64,000 nucleotides of DNA from Temnopleurus reevesii (GCA_036244855.1 BQKZ01000437.1:85533-149532); one strand, 5' to 3'; positions 23,696 through 35,106 are shown, numbered from the stretch's first letter. Numbers and translations are program-made. The notes: generated from the sequence alone by a model not told the origin.

Positions 23696-24940
23696 GTACC
23701 CTCTAATATAGTTTAGATTTTTACTATCAAAATCTTATTTCTTATTGTTATTTGAATTTATTGTTTTTAATACTAGTAAATTATTTAATGTACTTAAGAT
23801 AGAATGTTGAAATAGAAATACGGTAAAATATTGCTCATTGCTGTCAGTACTGGTACTATATGTACATTTTATCATTTATTTTACGATATTTTTTATGTTC
23901 CTTTCACTGCAGAAACTCGTGTTGAGTTAACACACAGAATTGCTCGTATAGAGACTGCGCACAAAATATTGATTTTCTTATAATTATGGAGAGTGTTATG
24001 TTATTTTTCATGGCAATTAGAAAAGCACCTAAACTATATAGTCCCTACTTTACAAAACACCGGTGATAATTCAAAATGGTCTTATGTGATATGAATACGG
24101 GGCTGGTATTGAATAACACCATGGGTGCTAATTGTACACCATCCCGGTATCTATACCGGATAACACCGGATGAATTTAGCACTGATTTTATTTTGCAGTT
24201 CCTGCAAGCACCTCTATGTTAATACACGACTTCCGTTTTTAATCTGTTCCTTTATGAGCTCATGTTACATGTTTGTAATATTTTGTATCGACACTATCCC
24301 GAAATATAATACTTTACCAGTGTTAACATAAACACCAAATGTTCTATGTATAAGTGTTATTTTTGTACCTGCAATTCTTGCTGATGGACGGCTTTTTAAA
24401 TCAGCACTTTAAGTGCTTTAAATGAAATTATCCACGGTATCAAAAGAAGGTACTAAAATAGCACTTCAGGTCTTAGTGTATTCTTGCATATTGTGTTTTA
24501 TTATGCTTATAGTTATAGAGCTATTTTCAAGTAGAAAAGTAAAATAATAGATTAGATTCTAATTTCGGAGAAAAATGTTACCATTGTTACGATAATATTT
24601 ATTATCCAGACGGTTATTCCCAAGTATTACGTGTGTATCTATCAAAATAAGATATAATATGTAATTCATATATGTAAAGGATGTTTTGTTATACCCCTTG
24701 TAAATATTTCGGACCCCGTGTGTCTGATTTATACACTATTTATATAAAAGAGAGAGAATGTAGTTATATCATATTATTGAATATCATTGTGATAGTAAAC
24801 AATGACAACCATACACAATTATATATCATGCTTGTTGGTAAATGTTTATTGATAATACATAAAAATGCATATCATACAAATTACTGTGATGCTTTTCGTA
24901 TTATTATTTTGCACAAGGACCATATACACTCTCAAGTCCA
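23696..24940. other. AT-rich DNA without a recognisable gene
   Basis: ACACCGG occurs several times near 24058-24170, possibly an eroded element. No gene is supported. Confidence 0.4.
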
Positions 24941-25170
24941 ATTCATACATTTGCGTTTTTAGCCTATGTCGGCCCAGCGTTTATGAAAATTAAAAACGCT
25001 CCCCGAGCGCACAGTAAACGCGGACGTTCGGCTTGCGCCCAAGAGGCGTATGCCAAGCGTCATTTTACCATATGTCTTGCGTCTTTGTGCGTACGGGAAA
25101 GTTTAGAATTGTCAAAAAATGCCGGGCCTACGCAAGCTAAAAACGCAATAGCGTATGTCGGCCTTTTGAT
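24941..25170. repeat. MITE, GCGTTTTTAGCCT family, full length
   Basis: ACATTTGCGTTTTTAGCCTA at the left is inverted as TACGCAAGCTAAAAACGC at the right. AAAACGCTCCCCGAGCGC lies in the arm. Confidence 0.7.
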
Positions 25171-25484
25171 AAGGAAAAAATATAGATTGAAGCAAATGTG
25201 ATGGTAGAATAGAATTGTGTTTAAAATAGATCCAATTATTTTCGGATCTTAAAACTAAAAATATTTTAACGTGCAACATATATCGTTGTCTTGGTTACCC
25301 GCCAAAAGTCACCCTTTGATGTGGGCTATATTTTTACAGGGAGACATTTAAATTGAGTCTGCTACCACCAAATTTTCCATACACCTTTTATGAGATTATA
25401 AGCAACATGGTATTGACAAAACTGTATTCTCACCAAAAGGGAAACATTTCAGCACTCACATTTCATCTGCCACCTAACTTTCAT

Positions 25485-25655
25485 TGTATTCACGACACTG
25501 CTCCTCAATATAATATTTCATTAATTCAATGCTCCGGCCCAACAAGGTCATTCCGTTCTTCCTCTTCTGGCCTTCTCAACATTCCCAAAGTTTCTAAAAC
25601 ACGGGGAAACGATCATACTCATTCACCAGTAGGACATTTTGAAGAAGCTGTTATG
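25485..25655 (+). pseudogene. LINE reverse-transcriptase C-terminal fragment
   Basis: The translation contains APQYNISLIQ then PTRSFRSSSSGLLNIPK and a decayed G-x(3)-H-x-S region. This matches the well-known C-terminal pattern of CR1/L2/Jockey-type LINE polyproteins (APxYLxxLI, then RxLRSSxxxLLxVPR, then the G-D-R-xF and WN-LP region). The rest of the polyprotein is absent, so this is a dead 3' fragment. The assignment rests on remembered family motifs. Confidence 0.65.
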
Positions 25656-25693
25656 TTCTACCATTATCGCTTAAAACATTATTGCATAATAAG

Positions 25694-25866
25694 CACGATG
25701 AACACGATATAATCTATTTCTGTAAAATTAAATCTAACGCCAATACAATGCACTTTTGTAAAGCTATTCAAATTGGAACCGCCTTGTAATTGTCGTTTCC
25801 TCACACTTCAATACAGGGCGTATTGATCTATCGTCCATGACCTACTTAATTTTTCGAAAATGATGT
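25694..25866. repeat. MITE, ACACGATATAAACTATTTCCG family
   Basis: It begins ACACGATATAATCTATTTCTG then TAAAATTAAATCTAACGC, the family's left terminus, directly after the LINE fragment. Confidence 0.6.
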
Positions 25867-25869
25867 ATA

Positions 25870-26483
25870 CCGTGCTGAAGACTAGCAAGGAATAGCACAA
25901 ATGAAAGTAATTTTAATTATCTTACAAATCACTGTCCGCTCTGCAAATTGGCAACACTCGATGACTCGCATCAACTCTTTACAGTAATATGCATGGAATT
26001 TTACATTTTGTGAATTTTCTTAAGTTGCCAAGATTGTTTTCAAGAAAATCGATTTCTTCAACAAACATGGTATTAAATAGATAAATGGTGAACCTTCAGA
26101 AAATTAAGAGCATCAGGAGTTTCACAGCATAGATATAGTAAAGAGATGATCGTGTAATATGTCATAATATGCGTTGCCGATTTGCAAAAAATACAAGAGG
26201 ATGGGAGGAAAATTCAAAATCAAAATTTCCTTATTCCTCAACCAATTCCAGCAATCTTCTTTTGATATGATATTTTAATTTTTTATCGACATAGAATAAT
26301 ATCTCGGTTAGACACCCCTTTAACAACGTGGTATGACGTAGTTGGTGATAAGTTCAAGGGCATAGCTTTATAACGTCATGAGCACTGGCCTTGGGGGTCA
26401 TATTAAATCACATTCCAGCGTCCAAGCTGTATCAACATTATTATAGGGCTGGAGATGATGTGAAAAGCATGTGTTATGGTAAA
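25870..26483. other. AT-rich DNA without a recognisable gene
   Basis: GCAAATTGGCAACACT near 25942 and GTTGCCGATTTGCAAA near 26172 are roughly inverse, so an eroded inverted-repeat element is possible. Confidence 0.4.
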
Positions 26484-26960
26484 TTAAAGCCCAGGTACAG
26501 TTTTGGTAACACTTATGAAATGTGAATCTTACCGGATGTTTAACATTACATAATATCTTACACCTTTTCGAGACAATTGCATTTTTTTAATGAACTGATT
26601 CAACTTTAAACGTTGAATTTGACCGTAACATAATATCTAGCGCCCTCTCTCATGACTAAGGATATGTTGTTAGTTCTCGGGAATATGCGCGGTTATTTCC
26701 AAGATTTGACAAAGAAATGATACAGAAGTACTCACATTTTTTTTTTTTTTAGTTTTTCATTTGATTACGTGCATCAGAAGGTGTCCTTTACCAAAAAATG
26801 AAATATTGGTTCAGCATGGGGGTACCCCATACTGAATTATTTTTTTTTTACATTTTAGGTTGCAGATTTAACAAAGCTCGTTCCTTTTTCAAACAATCTT
26901 TTGTGTGAATTTTTGGGGACAAAACTATTCGGCTTCATGAAAACTACACTTGGGCTTTAA
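26484..26960 (+). repeat. MITE, AAAGCCCAAGTACAG family, full length
   Basis: Ends TTAAAGCCCAGGTACAGTTT and ACTACACTTGGGCTTTAA are inverse. The diagnostic TAGCGCCCTCTCT lies at about 26638. Confidence 0.85.
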
Positions 26961-27514
26961 AGACTAAGTATTCTGTCGAAGGAAAACATAAGAAAAAAAA
27001 CCCTCTACAGTTTGTATTCGTGATCACGTGAAGGACATCATGATAAAATAAAATAACAGCTTTATAAACTTAGTCAAAATTTAGCATACATCTTTGATTA
27101 ACATATACATCAGTATAGGAAAAGATAACGCTTCACATAACTGTGAACTACAGTAAAAACAAAAAAAGTTTACCGTAATGCAGTGTTTCTTTAGCAATTT
27201 AAAGCATGTTCATAGTTTGTTTGAATAAAATGGCATACAATTCATCGTATTAAAAAAACGAAAATGACGACACCGTTGCTCACTTCAACAGCACATTACG
27301 TGCAAATTGAATGCGCATTCACACTCCACACACAACTCCACCGGAAGTTCCATTCACTCTGCTTCTGTTCGGCTGGTGGTCTTTCCATCAAAAGGTCCGT
27401 AAGAACAACGGTTGATTGGCAATTTCAAACTAGAATAAGCAAAAATACGTGCGAAAATCTTCTTCTCATTTCGTGCATTATAACAATCGCGATCGCATGG
27501 TAATGACTTGAGGG
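26961..27514. other. AT-rich DNA without a recognisable gene
   Basis: No gene is seen; the short frames near 27264-27503 run into the next MITE. Confidence 0.4.
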
Positions 27515-27722
27515 ATCGATTTTTAAAAACGCTCCATGGACACACACAGACGCTGGTCATATGGTAGACTGACACTGGGCGTACGCTCCTTAAACGCAAG
27601 CCAAATGTCAGTCTGCCATCTGGCCAGCGTATAATGTGCGCTCAGGGAGCGTTTTTAATTTTCAAAAACGCTGGGTCGAGGTAGGCTAAAAATGTAAAGG
27701 TGTTGAGTTGGCTTTTATTAAA
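27515..27722. repeat. MITE, GCGTTTTTAGCCT family
   Basis: TTTTTAAAAACGCTCCATGG and the inverse GGGAGCGTTTTTAATTTTC are present, as are the paired GTAGACTGACACTGG and CCAAATGTCAGTCTGCC arms. Confidence 0.7.
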
Positions 27723-27907
27723 GCATAAAATGGTTATTCCCACTGCGGAGTTGCGCAATATGCAAGAGGTGAAAATTGAAATAAGAATAAAAAAACAACA
27801 ACACCCATTTCTTCAGCCATTTACTTTAAATGAAGGCCGTATATAAAGCAAGCCGCATGCATATTCCGGAACGGGTGGCATATCCACGTTTAAACAGGTC
27901 GCTTTAT

Positions 27908-27985
27908 TAAACCATTGACTACTGAATTCTGTAATACCCATAAACTTTGTGTGGGGATTCCCGGTTCCTGTAGTCAAAGGGTTGA
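27908..27985. repeat. MITE, CCATTGACTACTGAATTC family
   Basis: CCATTGACTACTGAATTCTG at the left pairs with CCTGTAGTCAAAGGGTT at the right. Relatives lie at 42160, 48652 (interrupted), 53693, 53770 and 60263. Length is about 76 bp. Confidence 0.7.
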
Positions 27986-28438
27986 TAGATTCAAATATTA
28001 TTGTTTCTTGCATAGGGATGTAGTTCCGTGGTGCTCTTCAGGCTACACCCGTTGGTTAAAAAAATAGCACTACAATATCTTGACTCCAATTTGCATACCT
28101 TACTTGTTGCTGTGTCGGTCAAGCTTCGGGCAATCTTTCGGATTGCCAAGAAGACTATTATGTAGAGAGTATCTAATGCTAACTTATCAACAATGTTTAC
28201 ACATATTCAGGCCAAATCATAGCCTTAAAGCTGTACGAACAATAAAAGTACAATAATTGTTTATTTTACACCACTCCAAAAATATGGGCAACAGTGTATT
28301 TGGCTGAAAGAATTTAAGTGTTATCGGACAGAAGATGTAGGAGTGATGGCCGATTCCGTGACCCACTGTGCTCCCCGTTACACAGATGGTTGATATTTCA
28401 GGCGCGCACCGTGGGGGGGGGGGGGGGGAAAAAAAAAA

Positions 28439-29069
28439 NNNNNNNNNNNNNNNNNNNNNNNNNNNNNNNNNNNNNNNNNNNNNNNNNNNNNNNNNNNNNN
28501 NNNNNNNNNNNNNNNNNNNNNNNNNNNNNNNNNNNNNNNNNNNNNNNNNNNNNNNNNNNNNNNNNNNNNNNNNNNNNNNNNNNNNNNNNNNNNNNNNNNN
28601 NNNNNNNNNNNNNNNNNNNNNNNNNNNNNNNNNNNNNNNNNNNNNNNNNNNNNNNNNNNNNNNNNNNNNNNNNNNNNNNNNNNNNNNNNNNNNNNNNNNN
28701 NNNNNNNNNNNNNNNNNNNNNNNNNNNNNNNNNNNNNNNNNNNNNNNNNNNNNNNNNNNNNNNNNNNNNNNNNNNNNNNNNNNNNNNNNNNNNNNNNNNN
28801 NNNNNNNNNNNNNNNNNNNNNNNNNNNNNNNNNNNNNNNNNNNNNNNNNNNNNNNNNNNNNNNNNNNNNNNNNNNNNNNNNNNNNNNNNNNNNNNNNNNN
28901 NNNNNNNNNNNNNNNNNNNNNNNNNNNNNNNNNNNNNNNNNNNNNNNNNNNNNNNNNNNNNNNNNNNNNNNNNNNNNNNNNNNNNNNNNNNNNNNNNNNN
29001 NNNNNNNNNNNNNNNNNNNNNNNNNNNNNNNNNNNNNNNNNNNNNNNNNNNNNNNNNNNNNNNNNNNNN
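28439..29069. other. Assembly gap of 631 N
   Basis: The gap is preceded by a run of about 16 G and 10 A. The right border falls inside a LINE coding fragment. Confidence 0.99.
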
Positions 29070-29225
29070 GAATCATCAGCCTGTGTCTGTGGAGCAGGTG
29101 AACAGACCGCAGACCACATCATCTACGACTGCCCGGTACTCCAACCACCTAATGGGATGACTGACCTATCGAACCTCTGTGATGCCCAGACTGACTGGCT
29201 CACCCAACTAGAGGATGTGGCATAA
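29070..29225 (+). pseudogene. Non-LTR retrotransposon C-terminal fragment
   Basis: The translation after the gap reads ACVCGAGEQTADHIIYDCP and ends with a stop at about 29223. The C-x-CG...QT-x2-H-x4-CP knuckle is the standard C-terminus of Jockey/RTE-like LINE polyproteins, after the reverse transcriptase. The stop is followed by ACGAAAGAAGAAGAAGAA, a LINE-style 3' tail. The upstream part is lost in the gap, so its integrity is unknown. Confidence 0.75.
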
Positions 29226-29261
29226 AACACTACTACACTCATACGAAAGAAGAAGAAGAAC

Positions 29262-29490
29262 CAGAGGGTCGTAGGTTCGAATCCCACTCATGGCGTCAAT
29301 TTCCTTCAGCAAGAAATTCATCCACACTGTGCTCGACCCAGATAAGGTGAATAGGTACCTGGCAGGAATCTTTATTCCTTGAAATGCCAAGTGCGCTGGT
29401 AACTGCCGGGCTAAAGCCATGATAATAAATGCAAAGCGCCTTGAGCACTCAGCAATGAGAGTGGATACATGTGCTATATAAATTGCATAT
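29262..29490 (+). repeat. tRNA-derived SINE, 5'-truncated, different tail
   Basis: It starts inside the tRNA-like head (CCAGAGGGTCGTAGGTTCG) immediately after the LINE's GAAGAAGAA tail and keeps the body. Its tail is GCACTCAGCAATGAGAGTGG then GTGCTATATAAATTGC, a subtype different from the copy at 11255. Confidence 0.8.
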
Positions 29491-29494
29491 ACTT

Positions 29495-29730
29495 ATAAAG
29501 CCCATATACAGTTTTGGTAATGATTAAGAAAATAATGTAAAATTTACGGGATGTTTATCATGACGTATGTATTTTACACATATTTCGAGACCAAAGCATA
29601 ATTTTTACGAACTGATTCTGTTTGAAAATTGGAATTTGACCATTAAACCATATTTAGCGCCCTCTCTTGGTACTATTAATAATTTTGTAGGAGTTTTAAC
29701 TTATTTACAAGGTTAGAATTGTTTTTACCA
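29495..29730 (+). repeat. MITE, AAAGCCCAAGTACAG family, left half
   Basis: It starts AAAGCCCATATACAGTTTTG and carries TTTAGCGCCCTCTCTTGG. It breaks at about 29730; the right half appears at about 30340-30507. Confidence 0.75.
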
Positions 29731-30339
29731 AGACAAGTTTCCCAGACACACCTGCGTCTTGTATATTGCGCGGCGGTCAAACATATTCCAGAACCTGGAT
29801 GCACGTCTAGTTATTTTCCGACCAGCGGACCTATCACAGGCAACATGAGTGGCCGAGAAATATAATATGTAGCCAATCAGCTTTGATTGTAAGGACAGAC
29901 GGCGCGTGATTTCAGAATTCTTGATTTTTCCTTTCACTCTACGTCGCGATTTTGTTCAGTCAATGCGTCAAGTCACGTTCGCTCTCCACGCGGAGGTTCC
30001 ACCACGAGGTTCGTCGGTTTTATTGAACTTTGGATCGTTTTACAACGGGAAACTTATATCTTTTTGGATTGGGACTAAACAGGATTACAAGCCTTTCTGC
30101 ATTCTCGAGGAACAAACAAGGAATTATTATTTTGTTTAGTTGTGTGCTCACACGATTATTTTCGCAAACGAACCAACGCGAATCGTTCTTTCTATCGTAC
30201 CGGGATTCGTGCAATGCATTGAACTAACATCTCTGTACTGGACTACATAGCCAGTGCTCGGCCGACGTTCCTGGTATTTTCCCTTTTCCTTCTTCGTTTC
30301 GATAAGTTGGAGATATTGTTCTTTTCAACTTCATATTTT
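29731..30339. other. Unassigned ~600-bp insertion splitting a MITE
   Basis: This GC-richer segment separates the two halves of the element above. It contains a CCAAT box (GCCAATCAGC near 29873) and GGCGCG, and small frames in all phases, but no known protein. It may be an unrecognised retroelement or solo LTR. Confidence 0.4.
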
Positions 30340-30507
30340 CAAAGTTTGTTTGTTATGGGGCATAAGCCTTTCTTTTTGACATATTTTCACACAATCTTTT
30401 GTGCAATATGTATATTAATGATACTATATTTCGTTTCATTTAGATTTGAACAGAAAATCTGGAGACAAAAATATACGTTTTTACCAAAACTTTAATCGAG
30501 CTTTAAG
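30340..30507 (+). repeat. MITE, AAAGCCCAAGTACAG family, right half
   Basis: The shared right-arm sequence (ACACAATCTTTTGTGCAATA, GATACTATATTTCGTTTCAT) ends in a decayed ACCAAAACTTTAATCGAGC then TTTAAG. Confidence 0.7.
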
Positions 30508-30598
30508 AATTGACTCACTAAACATGGCCTACCGACGGTCTTCATTTCTTTGAAGTGTCAGATCCGCCTAAAGATATGAAGGAGAAAAGACTTTTAGA

Positions 30599-30769
30599 TG
30601 TTGTTCAAAAGTTGCAAATGATCGCAAGTTGCATTTGAGCGGTACGTGCCAATCAAAATCATTGTTTCATGCGTATCTTGTTAAATGTGTATACCGTGCG
30701 CGAATGAAAATGCGCTTTAAAATTTGCAAAGGTGCAGTTGATTTGCAGTTGATTTTGAACAATACCCCT
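30599..30769. repeat. MITE, GTTGCAATTGATCGCAAG family
   Basis: Ends TGTTGTTCAAAAGTTGCAAA and GATTTTGAACAATACCCC; the same order as at 21457. Confidence 0.8.
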
Positions 30770-30920
30770 TTACTCTTATATTTCCCAACATTGGATTACA
30801 AATATCTAATGACTGGGTCTGTGCCAAAAACATATTTTGCTTGGACTTTTCTGCTTTTAATCAAAGCAATATATTTCTGGGGCAGACCCAGTCTTTAATA
30901 CCTAGTACCTGACCCTTTTA

Positions 30921-31095
30921 AAGGCCCGGGCACACCAAACACGGCACGGCATCTCGGCACGGTATTTACGCGATTTCTCCCATGTGATTGGCCAATTGTG
31001 AAGCATTCTTTGCGCGGATGAGCGCGCTGACCAATAGCAACTAGGATAGCGCGAAAATACCGTGCCGTTATGCCGTGCCATGTTTTGTGTGCCCG
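30921..31095. repeat. MITE, CACCAAACACGGCACGG family
   Basis: GCCCGGGCACACCAAACACGG at the left is inverted as CCGTGCCATGTTTTGTGTGC at the right. The centre has CCCATGTGATTGGCC and AGCGCGCTGACC. Another copy lies at 32937-33081. Confidence 0.8.
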
Positions 31096-32160
31096 TCGTG
31101 CGTCAGGGCGCAGCAGAGGATCTCATGATCACAGCTTTCCAAACAAAAATAAACATGCATAACATTAACTCACAACCATATACACAAATTCCCACACAAT
31201 TCAGAAAAGAAATTGATTTACTACATTTATTTATTGTAATGTATTGTATTTTATTCACCAATCAATATCGGTTAAAAAGACATATACCATACTACAAAAT
31301 AATTCATAATATATGCATGCGTTTACGAAATTGCATGAAAAAGACGCCTTTTCAGAAGAATTCAAACATTTGCTTTTGTTCTTCCGAGTGGTCCAGATCC
31401 GTGTTTACCAATTCAGAATTATTTTGCAACGAATTCAATCGCTATTCCTTTCCTAAATTTCCAAGACTAATTTTTGTTATTCTCTTTCTAGAACATTTCA
31501 ATTAGATATAATATTACCATATTGAATCTTCTTTGTCAAAAAGGCGTGTAAAAAGGAAAGAGTTTCTAATTTGCGTGAAAAATAGCGTTTTTTTTCAAAC
31601 GCTGTTTGCGTTGCCAATTTTTAAGATTTTTGACAATACAGCAATTACTTTTGTTAATATTATTTACAGAATATAAATGGTTAGATTTAATGCAGAATTT
31701 GTTTCTCTTTATGCTCATGCATCTGGTTAAATATACGTTGCATATCCATAAGTTGTCAATGGAATTGTACAATTCTAAATTCTTATTATAATCGTACGTA
31801 TCATGTTTGGTATGAGATTATTCTATCCGAAGAGATCAGATCATTAACATAAAAAACAAAATAGTGTAAAGTATATCAGATTCGTAATGATCTTTATGCT
31901 AAGCACAACATTAAAGTTAATCCATATTTAGATTCTAATGTGAACAACCACATTTCTATTATAAACATAAGACTGACCAACCACCACTAAAGCTAAACAC
32001 AAACTAATGTGAACAAGGCCACATTCCAAAGTGAGCTTGTCCTTTAAACCAAAAGGTAAGCAAATAAAGTAAGAACAGAAGCTCTTTGGTCCCTGTTACA
32101 CCAACAGATTGCGTAAATCAACCCTACCCAGGTCCGGACCTGGTGAGTTTCCAACCTTGT
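31096..32160. other. AT-rich DNA without a recognisable gene
   Basis: The 147-codon frame from 31062 begins inside a MITE and is not a gene. GTTGCCAATTTTTAAG at 31610 resembles the eroded TTGCCAA repeat noted elsewhere. Confidence 0.4.
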
Positions 32161-32297
32161 TAAAGCCCCGGTCACATAGGGCCCCGGAAGCAACACGATT
32201 CACCCCGACTCGTTATTCTGAGGCAGTTAACTGTGAATTAACAAAGAGTCGGGGTGAATCGTGTTGCTTCCGGGGTCCCATGTGACCGGGACATTAC
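32161..32297. repeat. MITE, GGCCCCGGTCACATAGG family, near-perfect palindrome
   Basis: Arms CCCCGGTCACATAGGGCCC and the inverse GGGGTCCCATGTGACCGGG are followed inwards by GGAAGCAACACGATTCACCC and its exact inverse. The centre holds GAGGCAGTTAACTGTGAATT. Confidence 0.9.
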
Positions 32298-32673
32298 ACC
32301 GCCCACCACCCCCTACCCCGAATGTTTAATTTCAGCCATTACCTCTTAGAAATGTTGCAACAGAGCAAACAGAGTTACGGACTAGTCTTCTGTCACAGAC
32401 CTTTGGCTTTCATTGTTCCATATTGCGCAATGGCAACAATGAGTGAAAAAAATTGAAAACCCGAAACTGAGATTGTGTGGCTGCAGACAAGTGATGACCA
32501 CAGTACGATCGAGGTTTTATTCTATATTCACCGCGATTTCCGACCTTACACCGACCCGAGGCCACATCTGGATGTGATCCTAAGGCGGGTTCACTTAAGC
32601 GACCCTGTAAGGGTTTCAGGCATCGTCAAACCTCCCCAGGTCCGAACCAGGCTTTGTAACTTTTTTTTCGGTG

Positions 32674-32808
32674 TAATGCCCAGGTCACATAGGACCCCGA
32701 AAGCAACACGATTCACCCCGACTCTTTGTTAATTCAAAGTTAACTGCCTCAGAACAACGAGTCGGGGTGAATCGTGTTACTTCCGGAGTCCCATGTGATC
32801 GAGGCTTA
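32674..32808. repeat. MITE, GGCCCCGGTCACATAGG family
   Basis: A second nearly complete palindrome with the same arms as 32161-32297 but the centre in inverse orientation. Confidence 0.88.
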
Positions 32809-32936
32809 ATAGGGATCTTTGTTTCCCAAACTCAAGTTACGCTTTAAAATGCACATAGCCTAAACATTCAGACCCCATCTACCTGCTACAACACATGAAC
32901 AGTATTTATAAGAAAAAAAAATATTTTACTTAGTCT

Positions 32937-33081
32937 CACGGTGTTTACGCGATTTCTCCCCTGTGATTGGCCAATTGTGAAGCATCCTTTGCACGGAGGA
33001 GCGCGCTGACCAATAACAACCAACATAGCGCGTAAATACCGTGCCGTTATGCCGTGCCGTGTTTGGTGTGCCCGGGCCTTT
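32937..33081. repeat. MITE, CACCAAACACGGCACGG family, left end missing
   Basis: It matches 30960-31095 closely from TTTACGCGATTTCTCC to GTGTGCCCGGGCCTT. Confidence 0.8.
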
Positions 33082-33274
33082 ATCCATGTTTATGGAATAT
33101 GTACAGAAATAAGTGAAAATAAGCGAATCAACCAAAAATGTAGCATATTCATCTATTGCATCAATATCACTTTAAAATATGCTTATCGCGATGTGACTGG
33201 TGGTTACAAAGGTAAACAAAATCTTTGAAGTGTGTCTCGTATAACACTTATCACTTATCACTTAGGTTCTTGAT

Positions 33275-33450
33275 TAACGCGATATAAACTATTTCCGAAA
33301 AGTTAAGTGGGCCTGAGACAATATAACCGTACGTCGTGTATTCAACTGTGCTCACACAACAATCGCAAGCCAGTTCCGTTTGAATAGCATTACAAAGGAC
33401 AATTGAATTTGCGTTCGAATTGATTTTTCAAAAATAGTTCATATCGTGAT
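33275..33450. repeat. MITE, ACACGATATAAACTATTTCCG family
   Basis: AACGCGATATAAACTATTTC at the left is inverted as AAAATAGTTCATATCGTG at the right, with CAATCGCAAGCCAGTTCCG in the centre. Confidence 0.8.
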
Positions 33451-33557
33451 AAATATGTGATGAATAGCCACACATGCCAGTGCTAATTGTCATCTTGTCA
33501 GTTCTAGCAACATGAGCAAAGTGACTTGCAAGGAATATATGCATCAAAATCTTTGGC

Positions 33558-33745
33558 CCGTATTCCGATAGCGAGGTTTAAGTTAACCCTGGTCTAAATC
33601 TGTGGTTTAAGTATGGGTAGCCAAAAGTGCGAAAACTTTATTTACAATGAATAATTATTATGTTAACTGCTCTCTTTTACCATGCTCTAATAATATAGAA
33701 AACTATTGAAGTGTTTGTTCCAAGACAGTTTTAATACTATGAGTA
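33558..33745. repeat. Partial copy of the GGCCTGTATTCTGATATC family
   Basis: GGCCCGTATTCCGATAGC then AAGTATGGGTAGCCAAAAG and, later, AGACAGTTTTAATACTATGAG match segments of 54001-54629. Confidence 0.6.
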
Positions 33746-34160
33746 TTTTCGATGAGAAATTTTCGATTTCTGGATCAACTTGACAACGCTAAAGACTCAA
33801 TTTACCTCATTAGGGGAATAGAGTTTATTGATGCACGACATGTTGCTATGTTAGGGGTGATTGCTCAAAAATGAGCTGGTCAAGAAGTAGTTTTGAATGC
33901 AGAATGAGAAAGTCCATAAGATTTTCTTTCCATTGCTACCAAGCACTTGTCGACCTAATCTACAGCTGATTTTATATGATTTTTTTTTTCAGAAGGCCAA
34001 ATAGCACATGGGTCTAATGAGAAATAATTACGCGTGTGTACCCTACACTGGTTTTGTATGGCATGCCGTTGCACCCATTTTCAGGCGATCCTCCGTTATG
34101 GAGGAACGTACAACGCAAGATATTTAGACTATGGCTCCGTCGATAAGCGATCGTGTAACA
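33746..34160. other. No gene seen
   Basis: AT-rich DNA without coding character or clear element ends. Confidence 0.4.
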
Positions 34161-34572
34161 TTAAAGTCAGCCCGTCATGATCGACATGACTTCCGGTTGC
34201 GATGGCCAAACTGTTCGCAGCCATTTTGATTGCGAAGATTGCCGAACCGAAAATCACATCATTTTTTTTTTACCTGGAATAGTGAGTGAGCAAGCTTTAT
34301 TTCGCTAGCTCACATCTCGACATTCGCAAACGTATGCGTTCTGCAGGTTTTTAGAAAAAAAATCGAGGCCGAAGAGGGGACGAATCAAAGTTACAAGCAA
34401 CGACAACAAGGATCGAAAAATCGTACGAAGTGTTCAGAGTTTCTGAGCTTGGGAAGGTGCGTAAGCAAGGAAATGTTCAAATATCGCCTGATCGTTGTTG
34501 CCAATACGCAGCACGCCGTCCGTGTGCGCTCACAACCGGAAGTCATGTCAACCATGACGGACTGCCTTTACG
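34161..34572. repeat. Inverted-repeat element with ~38-bp ends
   Basis: The left end CCGTCATGATCGACATGAC then TTCCGGTTGCGA is repeated in inverse at 34522-34562 (CAACCGGAAGTCATGTCAAC then CATGACGGACTG). The 320-bp interior is not self-complementary. Both ends contain an ETS-like CCGGAAGT. No relatives are seen in this window. Confidence 0.6.
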
Positions 34573-35106
34573 GTTTATTCATTGAACCGATCTTGCTTGG
34601 GGCTACCGCGTTCAACACAAACATGCACAATGAAAATTAAGAGGCAACGAAGAATTGTGATATGTTACGCGTAGACGTTCATGGCTGGTTGAATTTTGGC
34701 CACTACGCCTGCGTCAGTTCTGTCGATGCTCTTACAACCTTAGCGACCCGTGTGATCAATCAATTATGCCGATTTTGCCATTGAAAGTAGCTTCAATGGC
34801 AACGTTATGCAAAAGGCAAATGACTTATCATTAGTGGAAAAGTTATCAAAAGATTCTAAGATTTATCCAGAGGGATAAACTTAACTGATGACTCTTAAAC
34901 TTCCATCAAATTCTCGGTGCTAAATGCAATACATGTTTATTCACTTTTTCTTAGACTCCTGACCAGCGCATCTGATTCATTGCTAATGCCCCCCCCCCCC
35001 TTGAGTTGCAGCTAGATTCTGAACTATCCGTCGAATATAAAAGACTACCCTACTTAGACGCTTTACTGTCAGTATAGTTGCCGTAAGGTTCTGATCAATT
35101 TAAATG
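34573..35106. other. Downstream flank of the receptor gene
   Basis: No separate gene is seen. A run of C lies at about 34989-34999. This is the likely 3' UTR of the minus-strand receptor gene. Confidence 0.5.
34936..34941 (-). promoter_or_regulatory. Candidate polyadenylation signal of the receptor gene
   Basis: AATAAA on the minus strand lies about 165 bp downstream of the stop codon at 35107-35109. It is the first canonical hexamer after the stop. Confidence 0.5.

Noticed and set aside
31062..31505. 147-codon plus-strand frame
   Set aside because: Its start lies within a MITE and the remainder is AT-rich without a known domain.
30921..33081. Small inverted repeats considered as regulatory operators
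   Set aside because: They belong to dispersed MITE families with several copies, so a specific regulatory role is not supported.
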